DNA of 9,333 bases from Candidatus Aminicenantes bacterium UBA4085 (GTDB taxonomy: Bacteria > Acidobacteriota > Aminicenantia > Aminicenantales > UBA4085): NCBI GenBank assembly GCA_002383325.1, contig DFYJ01000090.1, positions 1 through 9,333 of the forward strand, given 5' to 3'. The notes under the pieces are model-generated. The model was not told the origin of the DNA, made no database searches, and saw only the letters and a program-made list of their open reading frames with translations. Positions 1 through 7,485 of this stretch are shown piece after piece. The position numbers were made by a program, and so were the translations under genes. Numbering within the stretch: position 1 is the stretch's first letter; each line of letters starts with the position of its first letter.

Positions 1-1800
1 GCCCCCGCCTCCCGACGAGTAGTGGGAGGACTGGGTGCTGGCGGTCTGGATGGCGTTGGCCGTGGATTCGATGCCCTTGGCGAAGGCAGCGATGCCGGCC
101 AGGTTGACCGTGCTCAAGCCGGGGTACCACAGCGGCGAAGCCGCCCGGTGATCCTGCAGGATCACCGGCAGGGCCTTGAGGATTTTGCCGGCCTGGCCGA
201 AGAGGATCCCGTAGACCAGGTAGCTCTCCCAGAGAACATAGGCCTGGGGCGGCAGATCCTTGAACTCGCCGAAGTCCTTGAGGAACTTCTCCAAACCCTT
301 CCACTTGGCGTCCTCCTCACCCCAGGCCCGCGTGCGGCGGGCCAGCTTGGGCGACAGGATGGCGGACATGATAATCAGGGGGATGTTCATGGTCAGGAGG
401 GCGAGGGGAATGGAGGCCAGCCCGACCGTCTTGCGCAGCTTGAGGGTCTCGGGCTCCAGGAAGCCCAGGGCCTTCCCCTCGGCCTTGACGGCCTCCGACC
501 ACTTCGTGAACCAGCTCCGGAAGGTGGTGGATTTCCGCCGCAGCCAATCTTTCAGGTCGGCCAGGGTCAGGGAGTCGCCGGGACGGACCTGCCCGCCGGC
601 AGCCTGGCCGAAGACGACTTCCAGGACCGACCGCTCGATCGGCAGAAGGTCCCCTTCGCCAGATCTCGCGGAGGATCGCGGCTCCAGGTCGACGAGAGTC
701 AGGATCGTGTCGGTCTTCAGCTTGGGACCGAACAGCCCGGGCTTTTCGACCTGCCTGTCCTCAACCCGGATGAAGCCGCGCCGGGCCAGGTCGAAGATGG
801 TGGCGGTGAAGGCCCGCGGCGAGGCCAACCCGCCTTGTTGGCGGAGATGCTCGACCAGGGCCGGGGCCAGGCGCGAGGGCGGCTCGTGGAAATACTCGGG
901 CGCGTTGGGGACATCGTATTCCCTTCCGTTCTTTCTCCACAGGGGCAGGTACACGGCCAGGAAGATCAGGGGGCCGGCGAAGAACCAGATCAGCCAGGCT
1001 ATCAGCAGGGTGTTCTTGGACCGGTTCTTGCGGACCGCCTCGTTCTTGAAATCGATGGCCCTTTGGATCGTGGTATCAACGTAGCCCGCCTCCTCGGCTT
1101 GAATAGCCGCCTTGTCCATGCCGGTCCCGGGGATTCCATCCGTGATGCCGGCCGGCCAGACCACCCGGATCTCCAGGAGCTGACCGGCCGGGATGTCCGC
1201 GGCGGTAAAGCGGGCGGTGCGGGCGTCGACGATCTCCGAATTCCCGGAGAGCGGCCCGTGGCCGTAGACCAGCATGTCCTGGGGCGAAGCCAGCGCCTCG
1301 GGCAGGGTGACCACAACTTCGGCGGCGTCCGTAGCCTTGCTCCAGCCGTCGCCGATGGCTTTCCAGTAGAGCTCGCTGACGTCCGAGTAGCTGATGATGC
1401 CGTAGCGGACCTTGTAACGGAAGATGAAGGTCTTCCGCTCATCCGAGGCCTCGTAGAACCACTTGGCGCTGAAATGGGTCCCCGATCTGGAGGAGTCGCA
1501 TTTCAAGGGTCGGCCGCTCTCGTCCGAGACGGAGAAGTCCTCGATGGCCACGACGCCGCTGGCGCCCTTCCGCCCGAAGTCCAGCGGGATGCTCAGGTCG
1601 GCCCAGCGGAAGGAGCCGCGGAAGTCATAGGTCCGGCGCTCCTCGACCAGGAAGGTCCCGTCGCTTTCGACCTGGATGGCGATCCTGACCTCGGGGAAAT
1701 GGTAGTCCTTTTCCGCAGCCGCGGTCGCCCGCCCCGGCACCGAAAGAAACAGGGTTGCAGCAAGGACGGTCAAGGCGCATTGGATTTTCTTTTTGCCCAA
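1..1800 (-). CDS. DUF2207 (YciQ-like) membrane protein, C-terminus cut by window edge
   Basis: The frame is open from 1800 to the window edge (600 residues). It starts at TTG (1800-1798); no in-frame ATG exists between the upstream stop at 1878-1876 and this codon, and GGGAG lies 8 nt upstream. Residues 1-29 form a Sec signal peptide with a KKK n-region, a hydrophobic core and an Ala-rich cleavage area. Residues 33-220 fit the extracytoplasmic beta-rich DUF2207 domain (YHFPEVRIAIQVESDGTFLV near 33-52, then RWADLSIPL). A transmembrane helix spans about 263-287, followed by a basic WRKNGREYDVP stretch. A winged-helix-like cytosolic part follows (about 305-440), then a second hydrophobic segment (459-482) and the family's W..LEKFLKDF...WESYLVYG region (500-530). 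The visible end, SSHYSSGGGG, matches the Ser/Gly-rich tail common in this family. Its function is unknown; it probably acts as an envelope protein. It follows the GH2 gene by 23 nt and is likely co-transcribed with it. Confidence 0.85.
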   Translation of the reverse strand, partial: MGKKKIQCALTVLAATLFLSVPGRATAAAEKDYHFPEVRIAIQVESDGTFLVEERRTYDFRGSFRWADLSIPLDFGRKGASGVVAIEDFSVSDESGRPLKCDSSRSGTHFSAKWFYEASDERKTFIFRYKVRYGIISYSDVSELYWKAIGDGWSKATDAAEVVVTLPEALASPQDMLVYGHGPLSGNSEIVDARTARFTAADIPAGQLLEIRVVWPAGITDGIPGTGMDKAAIQAEEAGYVDTTIQRAIDFKNEAVRKNRSKNTLLIAWLIWFFAGPLIFLAVYLPLWRKNGREYDVPNAPEYFHEPPSRLAPALVEHLRQQGGLASPRAFTATIFDLARRGFIRVEDRQVEKPGLFGPKLKTDTILTLVDLEPRSSARSGEGDLLPIERSVLEVVFGQAAGGQVRPGDSLTLADLKDWLRRKSTTFRSWFTKWSEAVKAEGKALGFLEPETLKLRKTVGLASIPLALLTMNIPLIIMSAILSPKLARRTRAWGEEDAKWKGLEKFLKDFGEFKDLPPQAYVLWESYLVYGILFGQAGKILKALPVILQDHRAASPLWYPGLSTVNLAGIAAFAKGIESTANAIQTASTQSSHYSSGGGG

Positions 1801-1808
1801 TTCCCTTT

Positions 1809-1813
1809 CTCCC
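1809..1813 (-). promoter_or_regulatory. Shine-Dalgarno for the TTG-started DUF2207 gene
   Basis: The minus strand reads GGGAG here, 8 nt before the TTG at 1800. It lies in the 23-nt gap after the GH2 stop codon (1826-1824). It supports the non-ATG start, which also gives a complete signal peptide. Confidence 0.55.
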
Positions 1814-1823
1814 TGGTTTCGAG

Positions 1824-3644
1824 CTACTTCTCGATCGCGGCCTTCCGCTGCAGCACCTTGAAGAAGTAGGCCGGATCATGCTTGGCCGTTCGGTCGAAGG
1901 CCAGCAGGCCGTTGACCTCCTGCTCCACGTCGGTCAGCTGGGTGTAGCACAGCCCGGCCACGGCCGGGTTGTCGAGCAGGATGTCGGTCAGCTTCTTGAA
2001 GCGATCGAGATATTCCTGCTCCGACTTGGGCCTGTCGCCGTAGCCCCAGGCCTCCTCGCCCTTCTGGCCGGGATTCCACCAGATGCCGCCGTACTCGCTC
2101 AGGAAGTAGGGCTGGCCGGCGTAGGGGACGTTGTGCTCGAGGCCGCCGTTGACGTAGATCACGGGCGGCTTGACCAGGAGTCCGTCATAGCGGGCCTTGA
2201 AAGCCGCCGGATCCTGATCGTAGTCATGGGCGTCGTAGACGTCCGGCGAGACATAGTGCCAGCCACCGGAGGCGTCGATGACCGGCCTTGACGGGTCGAG
2301 AAGCTTGGTCAGCCGGAAGATCGAGGGGATGAGCCCCTGCGCGTGGCTCCCCCACTTCTCGTTGAAAGGGCACCAGCCGATAAGGGCAGGGTGGTTGAGG
2401 TCGCGCTCCACCGCCTCCGTCCACTCGCGGCTGAAGGTCAGGAAGGCCTCGGCCCGGCCGATGTCCAGGCCCCAATCGGGGAACTCGCCCCAGACAAGAT
2501 AGCCGAGCTTGTCGGCCCAGTGGAGGAAGCGCCGCTCGAAGACCTTCTGGTGGAGGCGGGCCCCGTCGAAGCCCAGGCTCATCGACAGCTCGATGTCCCG
2601 CTTCAAGGCGGCGTCATCCGGCGCCGTCATGATCCCATCGGGATAGAAGCCCTGGTCCAGGACGGTCCGCAGGAAAAGCGGCCGGTTGTTGAGAAAGAAC
2701 TTCCCGTCCCGGGCCTCGAACTTGCGCAGACCGAAGTAGGCCGAGGCCCGGTCCGCCGCCCGGCCGTCCCGCTCGTAGGTGAACTCGACGTCGTAGAGGT
2801 TGGGGGCGCGCAGGTCCCAGAGCTGGGGATCCTTGAGAGCGAAGGTGAAGCGGACGATCCGGTCGGCCTTCTTCGTCTGGGCCGCGACGGGCTTGCCCCG
2901 GAACGAGACCTTGGCCGTGACCGTCCCGCCGCCGGGCGGGACGTTGAAGTAGACGTGCAGGTTGGCTTCGCCGTTGTCGATGTCGCAGGCGGCCTTGTAG
3001 CGCTCGATCCGCACGGCCGGGGCCGGCTCCAGCCAGACCGACTGCCAAATGCCGGTGGTCCGGCGGTAAACGCAGCCGTAGGAGCCGAAGCGATCGCTCT
3101 GCTTGCCCAGCGGCTGGCGGCGCGAGCGTGTGTCGTCGCGGGCCCGCAGGACCAGGACGTTGTCTTTGAGGGCCAGCAGGTCGGTGATGTCCAGGGCGAA
3201 GGGCGTGAAGCCGCCTTCGTGGGTCCCGGCCCGGCGGCCGTTGATCCAGACCGTGGCCTGGTAGTCGACGGCCTCGAAGTTGAGGAAGACGCGGCGGCCG
3301 CGCCAGGCTTCGGGGATCGTGAAATTGCGCCGGTACCAGACGACGGGCATGAAGTCGAGGTTGCCGATCCCAGAGAGGGGGCTTTCCGGGGCGAAGGGGA
3401 CGCGGATGGTCCGGTCGAAGCCCCGGCCGGCCGGCATGCCCTTCTCCTCACCCGAGTCGCCCACGTCGATGGCAAAGGCCCACTCGCCGTTGAGGCTGGC
3501 CCAGTCGGCCCGGACGAATTCCGGGCGCGGATACTCGGGACGGGGGACGGAGACAGGCGCGGGCTGCCCGAAGGCGGCGGCCGCGGCCGAAAGGATCAGG
3601 ATGGGGACGATTAAGGCGCGGGCGATGGAACTTCGACGATGCAT
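1824..3644 (-). CDS. Secreted glycoside hydrolase family 2 enzyme (beta-galactosidase/glucuronidase-like)
   Basis: This 606-residue protein hydrolyses beta-glycosidic bonds with retention of configuration, by family. Residues 1-26 are a Sec signal peptide (RR n-region, LIVPILILSAAAAAFG), so it acts outside the cytoplasm. Domains in order are a GH2 sugar-binding jelly roll (about 40-207, including WYRRNFTIPEAWRGRRV and VWINGRRAGTHEGGFTPF), an Ig-like domain (about 210-308) and a TIM barrel (about 310-600). The acid/base is E429 in WCPFNEKWG and the nucleophile is E517 in FLSEYGG; both are intact. The NxK carboxylate-binding motif of beta-glucuronidases is not seen after the nucleophile, and CYTQLTDVEQEVNGLLAFDR (566-585) takes the place of the usual C-terminal barrel sequence. 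Sugar specificity therefore cannot be assigned. It is short for GH2, lacking the extra C-terminal domains of LacZ. ATG at 3644 is supported by GGAGG. It has its own promoter and is followed by the DUF2207 gene. Confidence 0.93.
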   Translation of the reverse strand: MHRRSSIARALIVPILILSAAAAAFGQPAPVSVPRPEYPRPEFVRADWASLNGEWAFAIDVGDSGEEKGMPAGRGFDRTIRVPFAPESPLSGIGNLDFMPVVWYRRNFTIPEAWRGRRVFLNFEAVDYQATVWINGRRAGTHEGGFTPFALDITDLLALKDNVLVLRARDDTRSRRQPLGKQSDRFGSYGCVYRRTTGIWQSVWLEPAPAVRIERYKAACDIDNGEANLHVYFNVPPGGGTVTAKVSFRGKPVAAQTKKADRIVRFTFALKDPQLWDLRAPNLYDVEFTYERDGRAADRASAYFGLRKFEARDGKFFLNNRPLFLRTVLDQGFYPDGIMTAPDDAALKRDIELSMSLGFDGARLHQKVFERRFLHWADKLGYLVWGEFPDWGLDIGRAEAFLTFSREWTEAVERDLNHPALIGWCPFNEKWGSHAQGLIPSIFRLTKLLDPSRPVIDASGGWHYVSPDVYDAHDYDQDPAAFKARYDGLLVKPPVIYVNGGLEHNVPYAGQPYFLSEYGGIWWNPGQKGEEAWGYGDRPKSEQEYLDRFKKLTDILLDNPAVAGLCYTQLTDVEQEVNGLLAFDRTAKHDPAYFFKVLQRKAAIEK

Positions 3645-3649
3645 CGATG

Positions 3650-3654
3650 CCTCC
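3650..3654 (-). promoter_or_regulatory. Shine-Dalgarno of the GH2 gene
   Basis: The minus strand reads GGAGG, 5 nt before the ATG at 3644. This is a strong, well-placed ribosome binding site. The bases between it and the start codon belong to the self-complementary run GCATCGATGC (3641-3650). Confidence 0.7.
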
Positions 3655-3658
3655 GGAA

Positions 3659-3673
3659 GGGACGATCCGTCCC
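3659..3673 (-). repeat. Inverted repeat GGGACG-GAT-CGTCCC at the predicted transcription start
   Basis: Perfect 6-bp arms flank a 3-nt centre, just downstream of the predicted -10 box of the GH2 promoter. The 8-mer GGATCGTC inside it recurs in the promoter spacer (3684-3691), 23 bp away. This layout would suit a repressor operator. It is not a convincing terminator because no T-run follows on the minus strand (TTCCGGAGG). Its operator role is inference. Confidence 0.4.
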
Positions 3674-3674
3674 T

Positions 3675-3702
3675 ATTATGACCGACGATCCCGCCGCGTC
3701 AA
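3675..3702 (-). promoter_or_regulatory. Sigma70-like promoter of the GH2-DUF2207 unit
   Basis: On the minus strand, -35 is TTGACG (3702-3697, 5 of 6 consensus bases) and -10 is CATAAT (3680-3675, 5 of 6), separated by 16 nt. The TGA stop codon of the upstream flavoprotein gene lies inside the -35 box. The CATAATA run is conspicuously AT-rich for this DNA. Transcription would begin near 3668, within the inverted repeat, leaving a leader of about 24 nt before the GH2 ATG. Read-through from the upstream operon also remains possible. Confidence 0.6.
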
Positions 3703-5117
3703 GCCGCAGGCGGGGAGGGGGGCTTCTTGGTTTTAGCCAGAGCGTCGCGGGCGGCCTCCCGGAAGCCCTCGGACAAGCTGGGATGGTGAAAGATCGACCA
3801 GGCGAAGTCCTCGGCCGTGGCCTGAAGCCGCAGGGACATCGACAGCAGATGGACAAGCTCGGCCGCTTCCGAGCCGACGGCGTGGGCGCCGAGAAGGCGG
3901 TGGGTGCCGCGGTCGAAGACCATCTTGATCAATCCTGGCATGTAGGAGTAGGTGGCGCAGGCCTTGACCAGGTTGGAGTAGGTGCAGGTCCCGATCAGGG
4001 GCTCGAAGCCGGCCGCCGCGGCGGCCTCCTCGGTCAGGCCCACGGATCCGATCTCCGGCTGGGTGTAGATGCCGCTGGGGACGAATCGCTCGTCCAGGAC
4101 GCGGTCCCCGCCTAAAGCGTTCTCGGCCGCGATCGCACCCTCCAGGATGCCGGTGGCCGAGAGCATCCAGCGGCCCAGGATGTCGCCGGCGGCATAGACG
4201 CCCGGGATGTTCGTCTGCAGATGATCGTCGGCCAGGACTTGTCCCTTCGGCCCCAGAGCGACGCCGGCCGCCTCCAGTTCCAGGCCGGCTGTGGCCGGTG
4301 AGCGGCCGACGCAGACCAGAACCTTGTCCGACTCGATGCGCTCGCCCTTGTCGGTCGTGACGATGGGCCGCCCATCCGGCCCCAACTCGTAGCCGCCGAC
4401 GACGGTTCCGGGAAGAAAACGGACGCCCCGCCGCTTCATCTCCTTCTCGATGACGGCGACGATGTCCTTGTCCTGGCCGGGCAGGGCGTGCTCCATCTTC
4501 TCGACCAGGACGATCTCGACGCCGAAAGTCCGGAAGATGAAAGCGTACTCGCATCCGATCACCCCGGCCCCGATGACGACCATGCGGGCCGGAAGCTCCG
4601 GCATGTCCACCAGGTCGTCGGTCGAAAGCAGGGCCTTCCCGTCCGTAGGCAGTCCGGGGACCTGGAACGGCCGCGATCCGGCGGCCAGGACCAGGCGGGG
4701 CGCTTCGATCGCGACCTCGCCTCCCTCGGGCGTCCGGACGGACAGGCGCCTCGCGTCACGCAGGACGGCCTCGCCGCGGATGACCTTGACGTTGGGCCCG
4801 CGCAGGTGGGCCCCGATGACACCCTGGTCGCAGCGGGTGATGCGGGCCCGGCTGGCCAGGACTTCCTGGTAATCGAGCTTGAATCCGCCCTCGGCCTTGA
4901 TGCCGAAATTCTTGAGCTTGGCCAGCATCTCGTAGACGCCGGTCGAGATGGAGAAGACCTTGCTGGGCAGGGTCCCGGTATGGACGCAAGCTCCGCCGAG
5001 CTGGGGATCCTTCTCGACGAGGACGACCTGGGCCCCCATCTCGGAGGCTTGAACGACGGCCGCGATGCCCGCCTCCCCGCCCCCCAGAACGGCCAGATCG
5101 GCCCGAACCGGCTCCAT
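3699..5117 (-). CDS. FAD/NAD(P)-dependent flavoprotein, SthA/dihydrolipoamide dehydrogenase-like, lacking the second active-site Cys
   Basis: This 472-residue cytosolic protein is a class I pyridine nucleotide-disulfide oxidoreductase homologue. An FAD Rossmann motif lies at 12-17 (GGGEAG), an NAD(P) motif at 183-190 (GAGVIGCE), with E206 at the end of the second strand suggesting NAD(H), a second FAD motif at 309-314 (AAGDIL) and a dimerisation domain from about 345. The active-site segment is GGACVHTGTLPSK (41-53). C44 is present, but the partner Cys is T49, as in soluble transhydrogenase SthA (CTHWGT), so no redox disulfide can form. The C-terminus, HHPSLSE (444-450), keeps the His-Glu pair of Lpd, which SthA lacks. 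A disulfide-based dihydrolipoamide dehydrogenase role is therefore unlikely. NAD(P) transhydrogenation, or reoxidation of the neighbouring IorAB, are the alternatives. ATG at 5117 lies 3 nt after the stop of the CoA-ligase gene, with GAGG 8 nt upstream. It is the last gene of the operon. Confidence 0.88.
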   Translation of the reverse strand: MEPVRADLAVLGGGEAGIAAVVQASEMGAQVVLVEKDPQLGGACVHTGTLPSKVFSISTGVYEMLAKLKNFGIKAEGGFKLDYQEVLASRARITRCDQGVIGAHLRGPNVKVIRGEAVLRDARRLSVRTPEGGEVAIEAPRLVLAAGSRPFQVPGLPTDGKALLSTDDLVDMPELPARMVVIGAGVIGCEYAFIFRTFGVEIVLVEKMEHALPGQDKDIVAVIEKEMKRRGVRFLPGTVVGGYELGPDGRPIVTTDKGERIESDKVLVCVGRSPATAGLELEAAGVALGPKGQVLADDHLQTNIPGVYAAGDILGRWMLSATGILEGAIAAENALGGDRVLDERFVPSGIYTQPEIGSVGLTEEAAAAAGFEPLIGTCTYSNLVKACATYSYMPGLIKMVFDRGTHRLLGAHAVGSEAAELVHLLSMSLRLQATAEDFAWSIFHHPSLSEGFREAARDALAKTKKPPSPPAA

Positions 5118-5120
5118 GTC

Positions 5121-7481
5121 CTAGGCCTCGCGTCCGTAGAGAGCCCGCAGGCGCTGCTGGACGGCGACCAGCCGGCGCATGAACTTGACCGCTTCATCCG
5201 AACGGCGGAAGACGGGCAGGCCGGCCGCCTCGAGCTTGGCGGCCATGGGGTCGTAGGGCGCTCCGGCATCGATGCAGGCAGCCATCGGTTTGGCGCTTCG
5301 GCGGAAGATCTCGATCATCCGGACCGGCGTGCCCTCGGGCGCCTCGATGGACTCCGCATGGCCCTCGCCCGGGGCCAGCGTCTGCAGGGCCCGGGTCAAG
5401 GGGACGGGCGAGATCACGCTGCAGTCGACGTTGGGATCTTCCATCACCGCCCGGGCGCACTCGCCGAAGGCGGCATCATCGGCGGTGGGAGTGGTGTCCA
5501 TGGGATTCTTGATATCCTGAAGCTTGTCGATCCCGGCCGGGGCCAGAATCTCGCCCAAGCGCTTGCGGGTGGACTCGGCGAAGGAAGCCAGCTCCAGCCG
5601 CTCCCCGTTCTTGAGACTGTCGGACATGACCACGCACTCGAAGCCGGCGTTGCTGATCAGCCCGATCCGGTTGCCGGAGGCGAAGCGCCCGCCGAGCGAC
5701 GGGAGCGCGGCGGTGAAGCTGTCGAACTCGGCCAGCGTATCGGCCATGAGCACGCCGGCTTCCTCCAAAACGGCCCGGCAGACGCCGTACTCGCCGGCCA
5801 CGGAGGCCGTATGCCCGGCCGTGGCCAGGCGGCCCTCGGGCGTGCGCCCGCTCTTATAGGCCACAATATAGCGGCCGGGCGTCTTGAGGATCTCCCGGGC
5901 CGCCTTGGCCGTCAGGTAGCCGTCGCCCGGCTTGAAGCCCTCGACATAGACGGCGAAGACGCGGGCCTCCGGCTCGTCCTTGAGATAATTCATGTAGTCG
6001 GAGACCCGCAGGTCGATCTGGTTGCCCAGAGAGACGGCGTAGAGCGGCTCGATCTTGTCCATACGGCTGATGCGGCTGATCATGAAGGCGCCGCTCTGGC
6101 TGATGTGGACGAGCTGCGGCCGATCGGACTTGGGGAAGCGCAGCTTGTACTCGGGAATGAACGTCGTGTCGTAGCGGCCGGGACGCGAGTAGATGCCCAG
6201 GCAGTTGCCGCCGTTGACGACCGGCACGGTCCGGCCCTGGGCCCGGCCCTCGGCCAGGACGGCCTGGATGCGGCCCTCGATCGACTGGGTCCCCTGCTTC
6301 TCGCCCATGCCGCCGGCGATGACGATGGCCGAGCGGGCCTTGCCGTGGGCCACCAGATCGCGGATGACGCCCTCGCACAGCTCCGCGCCCAGGGTCAGGA
6401 CGAAGAGGTCGACGGTTTCCGGCAGGTCGGCCACGGTCGGCACGCAGCGGCAGCCGTCGATCTCGGACAGGCCGGGCTTGACGACATAGACGCGGGACTT
6501 GTCGAAGCCCATCTTGAGGATGTTGCGCAGGATGACCCGGCCCAGGTTGACTTTCTCCGAGACGCCGATCACGGCCGCCGATGAGGGCTTCAGCAGGTGC
6601 TTGATCCCGGCCACGGGACGGTCGTGGACGTCGACATGAGCCCGGCTGAAGCGGCAGAGGCCGTCCAGCGGCAGGAGCGCTCCGCCCCGGATGACGAACG
6701 GGTTGACCTCGGCCTCTTCGATGACATAACCGCCGGAGCGGTCGAAGGGCGAGTAGTGGGCGGCCAGGTCGAGGACGGCGGCCACGGTCCCGGCCAGCTC
6801 CGCCTCGCTCAGCGGCGCGGGCCTGCCCCGGAACGGCTTGACCAGCTTGTCGAAGACGGCCAAAGGGGCGAGATGGCCGAGGATCCCCTCCCGGGCCAAA
6901 AGATGGGCCGAGGCCATGGACACGGCCTGGCCTTCCTTGAGGCGGGCGTTGAGGTACTCGACCTCGACCCCGCCGGCGCCCAGGGAGACGATCGGCCCGA
7001 ACTCGCGCGAGGCGCGGACGCCCAGCAGAAGCTCGCTCCCGAAGCCGATCTTCTCGAAGTCGACCTTTTCGCAGATCAGGACGCCGCGCAGGTCCGCGGC
7101 CGCGGATTCCATCGTCAGCTGCTCGGCCTCCCGAGGGCTCTTGGCCCGCAGCCAGGACAGGAACCGTCCCGGGACCTCGGCCTCCATGGCCTTGATGGCC
7201 GCGTTCACCGCGGCCTCGTCCGACCGGACGAAGGCCACGCCGCCGACATCCGTCTTGTGCTGGATGAGGGGGGCGGTGATCTTCAGCACGACGTCGGAGC
7301 CGCGGAACGGGGCCAGGTCGGCGGCCGCGACGGCCCGCCCGCGCGGGACGAAGAGATGGGCCGGGGTCCGCACTCCGGCCGCCTGGAGCAGGGCGTAGAC
7401 CTCGTGCTCGAAGAGCGACGAGCGGCCGTCGCGCTCGGCCTCGGCGAAGATCCTGTCGATGGCCTTGAAGTCGGCGGCCAT
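5121..7481 (-). CDS. ADP-forming acyl-CoA synthetase, fused beta-alpha subunits
   Basis: This 786-residue cytosolic enzyme (NDP-forming acyl-CoA synthetase superfamily) converts acyl-CoA + ADP + Pi to acid + ATP + CoA. The ATP-grasp (beta) half comes first, about 5-285, with KITAPLIQHKTDVGGV (67-82) and the metal-binding end EEAEVNPFVI (255-264). The CoA-binding domain follows, about 295-395 (AVIGVSEKVNLGR at 303-315). Next come ligase domains with SQSGAF (461-466) and AGHTASVAGEY (555-565), where H557 is the expected phosphohistidine, and a C-terminal ligase domain with NPMDTTPTADD (659-669). Common single-chain enzymes of this family run alpha then beta, so this order is the reverse. The usual GPNCLG loop reads GGNCLG (424-429). 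It lies 4 nt after iorB and 3 nt before the flavoprotein, so its likely substrate is the aryl- or acyl-CoA made by IorAB. ATG at 7481 has only a weak Shine-Dalgarno, so coupling to iorB is likely. Confidence 0.92.
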   Translation of the reverse strand: MAADFKAIDRIFAEAERDGRSSLFEHEVYALLQAAGVRTPAHLFVPRGRAVAAADLAPFRGSDVVLKITAPLIQHKTDVGGVAFVRSDEAAVNAAIKAMEAEVPGRFLSWLRAKSPREAEQLTMESAAADLRGVLICEKVDFEKIGFGSELLLGVRASREFGPIVSLGAGGVEVEYLNARLKEGQAVSMASAHLLAREGILGHLAPLAVFDKLVKPFRGRPAPLSEAELAGTVAAVLDLAAHYSPFDRSGGYVIEEAEVNPFVIRGGALLPLDGLCRFSRAHVDVHDRPVAGIKHLLKPSSAAVIGVSEKVNLGRVILRNILKMGFDKSRVYVVKPGLSEIDGCRCVPTVADLPETVDLFVLTLGAELCEGVIRDLVAHGKARSAIVIAGGMGEKQGTQSIEGRIQAVLAEGRAQGRTVPVVNGGNCLGIYSRPGRYDTTFIPEYKLRFPKSDRPQLVHISQSGAFMISRISRMDKIEPLYAVSLGNQIDLRVSDYMNYLKDEPEARVFAVYVEGFKPGDGYLTAKAAREILKTPGRYIVAYKSGRTPEGRLATAGHTASVAGEYGVCRAVLEEAGVLMADTLAEFDSFTAALPSLGGRFASGNRIGLISNAGFECVVMSDSLKNGERLELASFAESTRKRLGEILAPAGIDKLQDIKNPMDTTPTADDAAFGECARAVMEDPNVDCSVISPVPLTRALQTLAPGEGHAESIEAPEGTPVRMIEIFRRSAKPMAACIDAGAPYDPMAAKLEAAGLPVFRRSDEAVKFMRRLVAVQQRLRALYGREA
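5126..5129 (-). promoter_or_regulatory. Shine-Dalgarno of the flavoprotein gene, inside the preceding gene's end
   Basis: GAGG on the minus strand overlaps the last codons of the CoA-ligase gene, 8 nt before the ATG at 5117. The two genes are separated by only 3 nt, which indicates translational coupling. Confidence 0.45.
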
Positions 7482-7485
7482 GAGC

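Noticed and set aside
22..1869. A 615-codon open frame on the plus strand opposite the DUF2207 gene
   Set aside because: It is codon-aligned antisense to the DUF2207 frame. In GC-rich genes TTA, CTA and TCA codons are rare, so this antisense register stays open. Its translation is Gly/Asp/Gln/Leu-rich without recognisable motifs.
2343..3614. A 423-codon plus-strand open frame opposite the GH2 gene
   Set aside because: Same aligned-antisense effect; no domain signal, while the minus strand has a complete GH2 enzyme with catalytic residues.
3637..3650. Overlapping palindromes CGATGCATCG and GCATCGATGC at the GH2 start codon
   Set aside because: They have no loop, so they cannot form a stable hairpin within one RNA, and they may arise by chance from the ATG and CATCG repeats.
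3659..3673. The GGGACG/CGTCCC hairpin as a rho-independent terminator of the operon
   Set aside because: The stem is short and no T-run follows on the minus strand; its place just after a -10 box fits an operator better.
3699..5117. Labelling the flavoprotein as E3 of a pyruvate or 2-oxoacid dehydrogenase complex
   Set aside because: The second redox Cys is Thr and no E1 or E2 genes are present in the window.
4488..6584. A 698-codon plus-strand open frame spanning two genes
   Set aside because: It is in the codon-aligned antisense register of both the flavoprotein and the CoA-ligase and crosses their junction; the opposite strand encodes clear conserved families.
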